Source: Geitlerinema sp. BBD 1991-9
Lineage (GTDB): Bacteria; Cyanobacteriota; Cyanobacteriia; Cyanobacteriales; Geitlerinemataceae
NCBI GenBank assembly: GCA_001657325.1
Contig: LWRO01000015.1
Span: 41,539-105,538, forward strand
Direction: 5' to 3'
Length of the DNA stretch: 64,000 nucleotides
The position numbers were made by a program, and so were the translations under genes. The notes beneath the pieces were generated by a model. That model did not search any database and had not been told where the DNA came from. It was given only the letters and a program-made list of their open reading frames with translations. Positions 51,590 through 61,296 of this stretch are shown one piece after another. How positions within the stretch are numbered: the first letter of the stretch is position 1; the number at the start of each line of letters is the position of its first letter.

Positions 51590-52810
51590 TAGTACTCCGT
51601 CAAGTTTAGAGTGAAGGATAATAGAGAAAAAAGGTTCGGCGGTCAGCTAAGGGAAGGACAAATGCCCAAAAAGAAATACATAGTGGCTCTTACGGCGGAG
51701 GAAAGAGCGGCGTTAGAGCGATTGACCAAGACCGGGAAAGCCCTAGCGTAGCAAATGAATCACGCCAGAGTCTTACTCAAAGCCGATGTCAATCAAACGG
51801 GAGGGGGTTGGATCGATGCCAAGATGAGCGAGGCCTTGGATATCAGTGTGGCCACGATCGAGCGAGTGCGGCAAAGATTTGTCGAAGAAGGTCTCGAGGG
51901 AGCCCTTGGACGAAAAGTCCAGAAGCGACGTAAATCCCGTCGATTAGATGGGGAAGGAGAAGCCCACTTGGTGGCCCTGGCGTGCAGCGAAGGGCCGTCC
52001 GGGCCTGGGCATGGGAGTTTAAGGTTACTGGCCGAACGGATGGTCGAACTGGGGTATGTCGAAAGCGTGTCCCACGAAACCGTACGCCAGACGCTCAAAA
52101 AAACGAACTTAAGCCTTGGTTGAAGAAGTCTTGGGTGATTCCCTCAGCGGCCAATGCCGAATTCGTCGCGCAGAGGGAAGACGTACTCGATGTCTACAAA
52201 CCGGCTTACGATCCGCTTGATCCCCAGGTTTGTTTGGATGAGTGCAGCCAGCAACGGGTGAGTGAAACTCGTGTGCCGATGCCGGTCAAACCGGGTCAAC
52301 CCGCCCGTTATGACTATGAATATGAGCGCCAGGGGGTCTGCAATTTGTTCGTGTTTTCAGAACCCCTAACCGGTTGGCGACCTATTGAAGTGACTCAGCA
52401 GCGCACGGCGCTCGACTATGCCCAACAGATGAAGTACTTGGTCGATGAGTGCTACCCTAAAGCCCTGAAGATTCGTCGGGTACACGACCAACTCAATACC
52501 CATCGGCCCGCTTCCCTTGATAAAGCCTTCGAGCCGGCGGAAGCCAAGCGGATTCTCGATCGGTTAGACATTCACTACACCCCCAAGCATGGCCGTTGGC
52601 TCAATCTGGCTGAAATTGAGCTGAGTGTGCTGGCTCGTCAATGTCTCGACCAACGTATTCCTGACCCAGAGACCTTGCCGCGTGAGGTGGGGGCTTGGGA
52701 GAAGCGCAGAAATTCTCAACGCTGCACCATTGATTGGCGCTTTACTAATGATGATACCCGGATTAAACTCAAGCGTCTTTATCCTTCAATTCTGACCTGA
52801 CGGAGTACTA
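51590..52810 (+). mobile_element. IS630-type insertion sequence
   Basis: The element is bounded by TA dinucleotides and inverted ends AGTACTCCGTCA (left, 51591) and TGACGGAGTACT (right, to 52809): a 12-bp perfect match with further partial match inside. Insertion at TA with duplication of TA is the rule for IS630/Tc1-mariner elements. Removing one TA and the element restores an uninterrupted S1-domain reading frame on the minus strand, which proves the ends. It carries a damaged transposase gene. Confidence 0.92.
51662..52800 (+). pseudogene. IS630 transposase, nonsense mutation and frameshift
   Basis: Frame A starts MPKKKYIVALTAEERAALER, is broken by an in-frame TAG at 51749, and resumes NHARVLLKADVNQ with the helix-turn-helix region (ALDISVATIERVRQRFVEEG). 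At an A7 run (52097-52103) the frame changes to KNELKPWLKKSWVIPSAANA, continuing to the stop at 52800. The DDE residues are Asp (VCLDECS), Asp (RVHDQLNTH) and Glu (WLNLAEIELS). The A7 shift may be the programmed frameshift known in IS630 elements; the TAG is real damage, so the copy is probably inactive unless the ATG at 51755 is used. Confidence 0.85.
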
Positions 52811-53030
52811 GTTCCGGGTATTCATCTGGTGTCACAACACCTATATCTTTAAAATCTGTAATTTGAATGAGACCTTCTGCGTCTATTTCTGGCAAAGTCA
52901 CAAAAACTCTAAAAGGAGCATGTTTTTTCACCATTCCACTCAGCCTACTTCCGACTGATAAAGAGGTTTTGATATCTTCCCATGTAGATATTTTTTTTGA
53001 AGTTGTAGAACGCTTAACCTGAAACAACAT
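52809..53030 (-). pseudogene. 5' part of an S1-domain RNA-binding gene, split by IS630
   Basis: From ATG 53030 the frame gives 74 residues with the S1 fold: WEDIKTSLSVGSRLSGMVKK, HAPFRVFVTLPEIDAEGLIQ, ITDFKDIGVVTPDEYPEL, then runs into the IS end. The pattern HAPFGVFVDL..GLVQITDF belongs to small S1 RNA-binding proteins in cyanobacteria. The remaining residues are at 51440-51589 beyond the IS. Before the insertion the gene encoded about 123 or more residues. It is divergent from the MscS gene. Confidence 0.85.
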
Positions 53031-53208
53031 TAGAAATTGAATTGTGGAATAAATTCTTTGTCTGAAGTACTGCTCTAAATTTCCATTATAGCGATTTTCA
53101 GTAAGATGCGATACAGTTCGATTCCCATTTGTCTCATGGATGCTCAATTGAGCCGTCTTGGGATATCATCACGTTGAACTCGTTGAAATCTGGCCTTGAG
53201 AAATTTGC

Positions 53209-54819
53209 ATGATAGTTCGATCGATCGCGGTTATTGTCACTGAACTCGCCCTCATCTTTGCGGTTGCCCTGTTTGTCGATCGATTGTTCGGGCAAGTCTG
53301 GCGGCGGCTGTTGAAATTTCAGTGGCTCAAACAGCGCGTTCGCAAGCCGAAACAACTCCGCCAGCGATGGAGATCGAGTGTCACGTTATTCGTCAGCCTC
53401 ACAACGCTTGCTGTTCTCGGAATTAACGGATATTGGCTCTATCGGGGGCGAGATATCTGGCTGCAAACGATCGATCTCGCCAGCCGTATTCCACCCGAGT
53501 TCGCAATTTCAAGCGCCCTCGGACTTTTCAAAAGCCTTCTCCTGTTATCGATCGTTGGCTTAGCCTTGCGTCCGATTCGTCGCGGAACGCGCTACATCTG
53601 CGATCGAGCAAAAGCCTACGAACAGATCGCTGCTAACGACGAAAGTATTGAAAAGTTCTTTCATTTTCTAGATTTCCATCTCGCTAACAGCCTTTGGTTA
53701 TTTGCACTTGTCGGCTGTACGGTATTTCTCCCACTCCCCCATTCAGTTCCCGAAATCCTCATTGTTTTCGCTCGAATTTACGCAATCGTCGTTGGCGGCG
53801 GACTCGTTCTCAAAGCCTCTCAAGCGATTATCGATAGCCTCAACGCTCTCAGTCAAAAGTACGCTAATACAGATAGTTTGTTGCGCGTCTACCGGCGACT
53901 TCAAAACTTAGTCCCGTTCCTCAGTCGTTGCCTTGAAGCGGTTATCTATATCGGCGTTGCAACGCTAGTCGTCCAGCAAATTTCTGCCATTGCTTATCTC
54001 GCCGATTTTGGAACTCGCATCGTTAAAATTATCGGCATCGTTTCCTTGGGGCGAATGGTCGTTGAAGTGACCCATTTTCTCATTGAAGAACTGCTCCTTC
54101 GCCATCCCAACTTAGACAGCATTCAGCGCCAGAAACGGCTCACCGTAATTCCGCTCGTCCAAAGTGGTTTGCGCTACGGCATTTATTTCGGTGCCAGTAT
54201 TTGGATTCTCGGGGTTTTAGAAATCGATCCGACTCCGATTCTCGCAGCGGCGGGAATTTTAGGATTGGCGGTTGGGTTGGGCGCACAAAACCTCATCAAC
54301 GATATGGTTTGCGGCTTTTTTATTTTGTTTGAAAATTATTATCTCGTGGGAGATTTTATCGAAACTGACGATACAATGGGCGTGGTCGAATCGATCGAAC
54401 TGCGGACGACGCGCATTCGCCACCCCAACGGACAAGTTTCGATCGTGCGTAACGGCGATATCGGCAAAATCACGAACTATTCTAAGATTTACGTTTATGC
54501 TGTGGTTGAAGTTGGGGTAGATTACGATTGCGATCTCGATGTCGTCTATCGGGTTTTAAAGGAAGTCGGACAGCAGTTTCAACAGGAAAACGAGAACGTC
54601 CTCGAAGCAACGATCGTTGATGGTTTGAATGACTTCGGCGCGTCGGATTTGGTGATTCGCACGAGAACAAAAGTCAAGCCGGGAACGCATCTTTCGACGC
54701 AACGCCATTTAAGGAAATTAATCAAACAGGCATTCGATCGAGCGGGAATTGAAATTCCATTTCCACAACGTACGCTCAGTTTTAAAGACGATATAGCACC
54801 ATTTGAAAAACTGAATTAA
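53209..54819 (+). CDS. Mechanosensitive ion channel, MscS family
   Basis: The 536-residue protein has several N-terminal helices (about 5-22, 60-80, 105-125, 155-200, 240-270), then the conserved MscS pore and beta domain: ILAAAGILGLAVGLGAQNLI and NDMVCGFFILFENYYLVGDF (residues ~343-385), the ETDDTMGVVESIELRTTRIR loop and a C-terminal alpha/beta domain. It opens under membrane tension on osmotic downshock. The large N-terminal extension is common in cyanobacterial members. A duplicated copy of its 3' end lies beyond a MITE at 54928-54965. Confidence 0.92.
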   Translation: MIVRSIAVIVTELALIFAVALFVDRLFGQVWRRLLKFQWLKQRVRKPKQLRQRWRSSVTLFVSLTTLAVLGINGYWLYRGRDIWLQTIDLASRIPPEFAISSALGLFKSLLLLSIVGLALRPIRRGTRYICDRAKAYEQIAANDESIEKFFHFLDFHLANSLWLFALVGCTVFLPLPHSVPEILIVFARIYAIVVGGGLVLKASQAIIDSLNALSQKYANTDSLLRVYRRLQNLVPFLSRCLEAVIYIGVATLVVQQISAIAYLADFGTRIVKIIGIVSLGRMVVEVTHFLIEELLLRHPNLDSIQRQKRLTVIPLVQSGLRYGIYFGASIWILGVLEIDPTPILAAAGILGLAVGLGAQNLINDMVCGFFILFENYYLVGDFIETDDTMGVVESIELRTTRIRHPNGQVSIVRNGDIGKITNYSKIYVYAVVEVGVDYDCDLDVVYRVLKEVGQQFQQENENVLEATIVDGLNDFGASDLVIRTRTKVKPGTHLSTQRHLRKLIKQAFDRAGIEIPFPQRTLSFKDDIAPFEKLN

Positions 54820-54965
54820 AGTGGTGTATTTCACTTTTTCGATCGAAACCCCACCCATCCTACCCTGACTAAGGAGAGGTGCCGAAGGCGGAGGGGTCAT
54901 TCTACGAAATCGAGATGCACCCAGTGGAATCCCACTCCCACAACGTACACTCAGTTTTAAAAACA
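54820..54965. repeat. MITE-like copy 6 plus duplicated MscS gene end
   Basis: The element (about 54825-54922) has ends GTGTATTTCACTTTTTCG and GAAATCGAGATGCACCC, with 5-bp AGTGG at each side (54820-54824 and 54923-54927). Directly after it, 54928-54965 repeats the last part of the MscS gene (CCACAACGTACACTCAGT; compare 54765-54782, CCACAACGTACGCTCAGT), a diverged partial duplication of the gene end. Confidence 0.82.
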
Positions 54966-55001
54966 ATTTTTAGGGTGTACTATAAAGAGAATTCGAGATA
55001 T

Positions 55002-58000
55002 CTAAAATCGAAATTCATAGCGTAACTCGACGTAATTAAAACCAGGATTGGAATCTTCGTCTCTTCCCGCTCCTTGTAATAACAAACCGTTGACACCGTA
55101 ATCGTAAGTCAAACCTAACAGCGATCGATCGTCCAACTCGTAAATTGCCTCGATTTGCCCCGGTGGAAACACGCTCAATCGATCGAGTCCAATGGACTGT
55201 CCCACGCGGTTCGCCACCCGATCGACATCCAGCAGCCATTCCGTAATCGTCGGTTCTACCACAAAGCGCACGAACGCAAACTCGAATAACTCCGTTCCGC
55301 GCAAATTTGCAACTTGGTCGATCGTCGTCAGAACCTGACCCCCCAACAACGCCACCAATTCCCGTTCGCTGCGTTCGGGAACGCTCGTGAGTGCCACCGT
55401 TCGTAATAGTTGCGAATCCTCGATCGCACTCACTCCCGATTCCTCGTTACTGGCTAACAACGCATCGAGAAGTTCTTGTGCTGTCGAATCAACAGTGACA
55501 CTCACTAAAAGCTGTCGAGATTGGCGCGTGGGAAGCAAATCGAGATCGGGAACTTCGTTACTGTCGCGATCTCGATCGAGCAGTCGATTTCGTCGTTCTT
55601 CGTAAATTAACGTCGCCAATTGTAAATCCAATTCGGGGTTGAGAAGGCCGTTTTCGGGAACGAACGTGACCGTTTGTTCGTGTCCTGGTGCAACGAAAAA
55701 CAAACTACTAAATAAATTGATTTGTCCCCGCGCGATCGAAACCTTGCCTTCTGGCGTTAAATTCTCCAAATTGCCATCGAGGGCCCCGTTGACGACCAGC
55801 TCTCCTTCTATCCGAAAATTAAATTGAGGAAAACTGTTACGAATCCGAAAATCCTCACCCAACACGACTCGGAAATCCTGAAGAATCGGAATGACTGGCG
55901 GCGGCGATTTTTCCGCTTCCGCTGTCCACACCGTCGACATGGGAATGGCCCCCTCTACGACCTCTCCCCCCATCGGTACCGACACTCGACCCTCCGACAA
56001 GGCGATTTCACCACTCACCACGGGTGTTAACGCCGTTCCCCGTACCGCCACAAACCCGTCGATTTGTCCGCGATACAAACCCGACAGATCGATATTTCCG
56101 TTTTCGACCTTGAGCGTCAGCGGATTGTCAGATTCCCACTCCGGCGTTAAAAACGGGAGTGTCCCCGCGATCGAAAACGTTCCGTCGGCGACTTGGGCGA
56201 TTAAATTGTCGATCGAAACCCGATCTTCGTCCACCAACACGCGCCCGTCGATTTGCGCTTCCGCTTGGGGTAACGCCGCTGCTTGTACCGTCACGTCTTC
56301 AAGAACGACTTCCCCGTTCGCCGAGAGCGATTCCATCAACGCATCGAAATCTCCCGATGTCGCATCGATCAAATCCACCGACGCATCCAAACGCATCGAA
56401 CCGTCACCGGACAGCCAAGCCACTTGGCCGTTACTCAGCGCGTTGACCAACTCAAACGCTGGAGTATCCAAGGTTACGCGCGCTCTCGCCGTTCGTTCGG
56501 TTTCCGTCCAGGGAAACGGAACGCGCGCCGTGGCTTCAATCCAACTGGGGGCAACGGTTGCAAACTCGAACACGTCGTTTCCATAGCGGAAATCACCAAC
56601 GAACGCATCCATCGGACGGCCGTTTAACGTGGGCGAATCCAACACCACGCGACCTTCAATTTCTGGCTGTTCCAAACTCCCGCCAATTTCCCCCCGTGCG
56701 TTGACTCGTCCGTTGAGATCGATCGGAAACTCGACGAAGTTTTGAACCGTACTCAAATTCAAGTTGGCTAACTCAAACGTCCCCGTTCCTGCGGTTGGCG
56801 AGAGTTCTCCAACAAAGGACATTTGTGCGCCATCAATTTCGAGGTTCGCCGCATCTACCGTTAACACGTCGTCGCGATAGCGGGCGCGGGCTACGATTTC
56901 CTCAATGAGAATGGTGGAATTTTCTTCAATAAAAAATCCGAGGGTGTCGTTAATGGCGGCAAAGGCTGGCTGCGTATGCCATTCCCAACCTCGCGCCGAC
57001 ACCACGGCTTCCACCTCGGGACGGGCAAGGGTTCCCCCCACAGCCACCTGTGCGTTGTACGATCCTCGCACGTCTGCCAGTCGAGGCGGACTGGGCTGTC
57101 GCAGTTGTTCCGCTTGTCGTTCGACCAACTCGCTAATTTTGGCAAAAACGCGCACTTGGTCGAATAACGGTTCGCTGGGAACGCCTACAGGATTGGCGTT
57201 TAAGTCTGCGGCACTCAAACTCGGCGTTCCCACCCCTCGTGCGACGATATCTTCGATGCCGTACCAGGCGAAAGTCGAGAGAATATCGCCGATCGATCCG
57301 TTTTCAACGGTCAACTGGGCGGTGATGGGGGCCTGTTCCACTTCCGCCGGACTGACTTCGCCGCGCAACAGTCCCAAGATGTCGATTTCAGTTTGTCCCG
57401 TCAGGGTGAAGCGGTTGTCGCCGAGTTGTAAGTAAGCGTCGTTGACCCAGGCGGTGGCGTTGTCGTAACCGAATTCAGCCGCGATGGTGTCGGCTTGGAT
57501 GTAACCGACTCCCGGTCGATCGATCGCCAGTGTTCCCCGAGATTCCAAGGTAAAGAGGTCGGCCGAAATTGCTGCCGTCACGTCGCCTTCCACGTCGCCG
57601 TCGATACCGAGAACTTCCCCCGGAACGACGTTTAACAGGGCGAGATCGAAGTTTTGCAAACGCACGTCTAGGATATCTCCCATCCGTTCCCCGAGGGCAA
57701 CGATGGGGGTTTCGGTGTCTTCTCCCTGGCGCAGTTCAAAGCCGGTGGGAAGGTACGGGAACAAACAAGCTGTGCCGCGATTACAGGGGTCGAGGCGTGC
57801 GGCAATGCGGTCGTTGGTGCCTCGGAGATCGATCGAAACGCTGTCCCCAGTTCGTACCAACACGTCACCCGACAGGGCCGGGTCGAAGGCAATGTCGTTC
57901 ACGGCAAAATTCCGCAGTTGCAGATCGCCGGTTAAGTCTAAACTTCCCGCTGCTAGGGGATTACTGATTAAATTCTGTCCTCGCAACCGCCCGTTAAAAT

Positions 58001-61000
58001 CCACTCGTCCGGCGATGTTGACGGCATTCGGTCGATCGAGGGTTTCGCCGACGAAAACTTCTGCAATCAATAAGGATAGGGGCAGGCGATCGGAGTGATA
58101 GGTGGCTTCGATCGATAAATCTGTCGCGAGATCGGGGGAAGTCGTCAAACCCGTTAATAAGATCGTGCCTTGGGTGTCGATCGATTCTTCTGCTAACTGG
58201 ACGGATACGCCATCGACGTTGACGAAAACGGGGCGTTCGCCCAAACTCAATAGCGGATCGATCGAACCTGATAAAGTCGCAACTGCCGTCAGGGGTGCGG
58301 GAAACCTCGGACTCGTCAGAATCTCGCCACCGACCAGTTGCGCGACCAATGCGTCTGTGACGGTCAGTCCGGCGGTTGTGGCAACGTTCCACTGTCGTCG
58401 ATCGACGGTAGCCGTTACATCGGCGGTTCCGTCACCGGCTGCCAACTGGGCATCAGCCCGAACTGACGGATTCAAACCCGTGAAATCTTGAGTTTGCGCG
58501 GCAGTTAACAGTTCGTCGATCGTCAAACTCGCCTGCGCTGTCGCCCCCAGTAGCACTACGGGAATCGGGATTTCGGGAACGTAGGAACTGACGGAAATCG
58601 AGGAGACGGTTGCTGTCGTGTCGATCGAGCCGTTGGCAATACCGACTCGTGCGTTCGCGGTTCCGTCTGCTACGGCAATGCTGGCATCGGCAACGACTGC
58701 CACACCGTTCAAATCTTGGGTTTGTGCCGCAGCCAACAGCGAGTCAACGGAGGTTTCGACTCGTGCGGTCGCCCCCAGCAGTGCCACGGGAACGGGCAGA
58801 TCGGGAACGATCGAACTGACGGAAATTGAGGAGACATCCGCAATAGCGGTGACGTTTCCCCCCGAAACCCGTGCGTCCGCCGTCACGGTTCCGTCTGCCA
58901 CGGCTAGGTTTGCGTTTGCCGTTACGTCGATATCGCTGACATCCTGGGTTTGCGCGGCAAGTAACAAGGCATCGATCGAACTCGTTACGGTCGCGGTACT
59001 GTCGAGTAACGCGACGGAAACGGGTAGATCGGGGACGATGGTGTTGGCAGAAATTCCCGCCGCATTGGTAACGACGGCGAGGTTTCCTTCAAAAGCGTCA
59101 GCTTGAACGTTAACGGTTCCTTCCTCAACCGCTAAGTCTAAACTTGCTGTCGCATTTACCATATTTGGATCGATATTGTCAAGGCTTCCCGAGGCGTTCG
59201 CCGTTAATCCCGTCAGCGACACGGACAAGGGAAGCGGGAGAAAAGGCGCGAGATCGATGGGTGTTGACGATGCATCTACAACCCACTCCCCGAGGTCGAG
59301 ATCGGCTTCTCCCGTGGCGACGATCGAACCGTCTCCGACTCGCACTTCCGCAGTTTCTAAACTGACGCGGTTCCCTCGAAAACGCACTTCGCCGAAGGTT
59401 GCGATATCTCCGACCGCTGCGACGACGATTTCCGGCGTTTCCCACGTCAACTGTGCGCGCGGATCGTCTAGCGTTCCGTTCGCTTCTGCATCGGCGGTTA
59501 ACGTCCCGATCGAAATCTCTGTGGGAAGTCCGTAGGGGGCCAGCAACGCATCGACGGGAAGTTCGACGCGAACGTCTACATCGATCGATGGATCGTCGTC
59601 CGTTCCCATCGTCAGCGATCGAATATCGGCGTTTCCCCTGGCGACGATTTGCCCTCCAGCAGCGGGTGTAAGGCGAAAGCCGTTGAGGACGATGCGAGAT
59701 AAATCGGCGAACAGATTCGCTCGGACTTCTGAAATGGTGGTTCGATCGATAACGAGAGGATCGCTGTTACGAAGGGCGAGAACCGCTTTCGGATTGTCGA
59801 TGTCTCCCGTCACTGAGACGTTGGCTTGTAAACTTCCTGACAGGGGAAGTTCGGGGAGTTCGATCGTGACGAGATCCGGTAGTGATTGAAGGGGTAACGG
59901 TGGCACGGATACCTCGATATCGTAACCCGTCCGTTCGTCGATCGAACCGATAACCTTAACCGCAAACGTTCCCGTTTTCGCCCCGACGTTTTCCAATAGA
60001 ATTCGATCGCCCTGAAACCGAAGAAACCCCTCGGCGGTTAACGGTTGCGCGAGGGGTTCGAGATCGATCGAGAGATCGTTGAGTCCTAGCGTGCCGCGAA
60101 TGTCAGGAAGTTTTGACGAATCGAGGCTAAAATCGACAAGTCGGACGGGCGATCGAGATTGCGATTCGGGGTTTTCGGAGTCTAGCAGCCACTCCAAACT
60201 CGGAACGTCAATTTTCAAGTTTGCATCGAGATTTCCACTTTCAATATCAACTAACTCGCTCAATTCAGGCGGAAGAAATTGAAGAAACTGAGCGAGGTCG
60301 AGTTGGCGAACCTGGGTATCGAGGCGACTGGCTAAGGTTTCGAGTTGTGTTTCGCCAGCTAACTCGATTTCTCCCTGCGGCGTGCGAACGTTTAGGTCGT
60401 ATCGTGCCAACTTCAATTCGTCTCGCAGTTGTGCCGTTCCCGACAGATCGAGTTCAAATGCAGTTGTTTGTCCTTGCGGAACCAGGCGAACGATAGCATC
60501 TTGAATGTAGAGGTTAATTTGAGGATCGATCGGGAGTTCTTCCGGGGCGTCTTCGGGTTCGGGAAGGGACAGTTCTAAATTCAGCCAACTTCCATCTTCC
60601 ATCTGTGCGGCAGAAATTTCTGGATTAACGAGGGTGAGGCTGAGGGGAAGGTGTCCTAATAAGAGCGCCAGAATATCGTAGCGAACGATGATTTCTTCGA
60701 CGACGACGCGATTGTTGTTATCCTCCGCTTCGGGAATAATTAAACCGTCGAGGCGAATTCCCGCCAACGAAAAGCCTTGGACTTCACCGACTTCGATCGA
60801 TCGATTGAGAATTTGACTCAGTTGCGTTTCCAACAGCGACGGAAGCTGAGATCGCACGACTTTCTGCAATCCCCAATAGCCCAAGCCACCTGCTATCAGA
60901 ACCGTCCCGCCAACAACGGCCAGCGTTTTCGGGCGAGTTGCCTGTCTCAGGAGGCGACGCGCCCGATCCAGCAGTGATGTGTGGGAATCGGGAGTCGGGG

Positions 61001-61013
61001 GTAGATTTGCCAT
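55002..61013 (-). CDS. tamB: TamB-like translocation/assembly (DUF490) protein
   Basis: The 2003-residue protein has an N-terminal anchor helix (KTLAVVGGTVLIAGGLGYWGL, ~29-49) and a very long beta-helical body of TamB/YhdP/AsmA type. It ends in the DUF490/TamB domain (FRVVLGEDFRIRNSFPQFNF, ARGQINLFSSLFFVAPG, then the terminal YELDDRSLLGLTYDYGVNG and VELRYEFRF). Proteins of this group span the periplasm and carry lipids or help outer-membrane protein assembly. It contains three 76-residue tandem repeats (residues ~660-887). Typical bacterial TamB has about 1250 residues; cyanobacterial ones are often near 1800-2000. It is divergent from sucC. Confidence 0.92.
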   Translation of the reverse strand: MANLPPTPDSHTSLLDRARRLLRQATRPKTLAVVGGTVLIAGGLGYWGLQKVVRSQLPSLLETQLSQILNRSIEVGEVQGFSLAGIRLDGLIIPEAEDNNNRVVVEEIIVRYDILALLLGHLPLSLTLVNPEISAAQMEDGSWLNLELSLPEPEDAPEELPIDPQINLYIQDAIVRLVPQGQTTAFELDLSGTAQLRDELKLARYDLNVRTPQGEIELAGETQLETLASRLDTQVRQLDLAQFLQFLPPELSELVDIESGNLDANLKIDVPSLEWLLDSENPESQSRSPVRLVDFSLDSSKLPDIRGTLGLNDLSIDLEPLAQPLTAEGFLRFQGDRILLENVGAKTGTFAVKVIGSIDERTGYDIEVSVPPLPLQSLPDLVTIELPELPLSGSLQANVSVTGDIDNPKAVLALRNSDPLVIDRTTISEVRANLFADLSRIVLNGFRLTPAAGGQIVARGNADIRSLTMGTDDDPSIDVDVRVELPVDALLAPYGLPTEISIGTLTADAEANGTLDDPRAQLTWETPEIVVAAVGDIATFGEVRFRGNRVSLETAEVRVGDGSIVATGEADLDLGEWVVDASSTPIDLAPFLPLPLSVSLTGLTANASGSLDNIDPNMVNATASLDLAVEEGTVNVQADAFEGNLAVVTNAAGISANTIVPDLPVSVALLDSTATVTSSIDALLLAAQTQDVSDIDVTANANLAVADGTVTADARVSGGNVTAIADVSSISVSSIVPDLPVPVALLGATARVETSVDSLLAAAQTQDLNGVAVVADASIAVADGTANARVGIANGSIDTTATVSSISVSSYVPEIPIPVVLLGATAQASLTIDELLTAAQTQDFTGLNPSVRADAQLAAGDGTADVTATVDRRQWNVATTAGLTVTDALVAQLVGGEILTSPRFPAPLTAVATLSGSIDPLLSLGERPVFVNVDGVSVQLAEESIDTQGTILLTGLTTSPDLATDLSIEATYHSDRLPLSLLIAEVFVGETLDRPNAVNIAGRVDFNGRLRGQNLISNPLAAGSLDLTGDLQLRNFAVNDIAFDPALSGDVLVRTGDSVSIDLRGTNDRIAARLDPCNRGTACLFPYLPTGFELRQGEDTETPIVALGERMGDILDVRLQNFDLALLNVVPGEVLGIDGDVEGDVTAAISADLFTLESRGTLAIDRPGVGYIQADTIAAEFGYDNATAWVNDAYLQLGDNRFTLTGQTEIDILGLLRGEVSPAEVEQAPITAQLTVENGSIGDILSTFAWYGIEDIVARGVGTPSLSAADLNANPVGVPSEPLFDQVRVFAKISELVERQAEQLRQPSPPRLADVRGSYNAQVAVGGTLARPEVEAVVSARGWEWHTQPAFAAINDTLGFFIEENSTILIEEIVARARYRDDVLTVDAANLEIDGAQMSFVGELSPTAGTGTFELANLNLSTVQNFVEFPIDLNGRVNARGEIGGSLEQPEIEGRVVLDSPTLNGRPMDAFVGDFRYGNDVFEFATVAPSWIEATARVPFPWTETERTARARVTLDTPAFELVNALSNGQVAWLSGDGSMRLDASVDLIDATSGDFDALMESLSANGEVVLEDVTVQAAALPQAEAQIDGRVLVDEDRVSIDNLIAQVADGTFSIAGTLPFLTPEWESDNPLTLKVENGNIDLSGLYRGQIDGFVAVRGTALTPVVSGEIALSEGRVSVPMGGEVVEGAIPMSTVWTAEAEKSPPPVIPILQDFRVVLGEDFRIRNSFPQFNFRIEGELVVNGALDGNLENLTPEGKVSIARGQINLFSSLFFVAPGHEQTVTFVPENGLLNPELDLQLATLIYEERRNRLLDRDRDSNEVPDLDLLPTRQSRQLLVSVTVDSTAQELLDALLASNEESGVSAIEDSQLLRTVALTSVPERSERELVALLGGQVLTTIDQVANLRGTELFEFAFVRFVVEPTITEWLLDVDRVANRVGQSIGLDRLSVFPPGQIEAIYELDDRSLLGLTYDYGVNGLLLQGAGRDEDSNPGFNYVELRYEFRF
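58353..59036 (-). repeat. Three 76-residue tandem repeats inside tamB
   Basis: The protein units at residues 660-735, 736-811 and 812-887 each begin VP(D/E)(L/I)P(V/I)xVxLL and contain AAAQTQD and (S/L)xAVADGTA, with period exactly 76. An earlier unit (~625-659) shows a partial relative. At DNA level the copies have diverged, so this is an old duplication that lengthened the beta-helix. Confidence 0.9.
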
Positions 61014-61296
61014 TGGGACACCCTAGACAATCGAAATCTCGATGCCAATGTAATGAAGTCGAGCCGAACGAATTGCTTGAGGGACAAGCGATACGGATAT
61101 CTAGCGTAATGCTGTGTCCGACTGTATCCAATTCGATCGAATTTGTCCACGTCGCTTAAACCTTTGTTATCCTGGTTTATCCCTTATCGTGTGTTTTCGT
61201 TGGAGTTCGATCGTCGCGGGTGAAAATGTAATCCCCACCTCAGCGTCGGCGGCTCGATCGGGATATGGTAGTTGTGTGCGCGTTCGCCAATCGCTG

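Noticed and set aside
55387..60977. Many open frames of 60-230 codons on the plus strand opposite tamB.
   Set aside because: They are antisense shadows of a GC-balanced, repeat-rich gene and contain no domain signatures.
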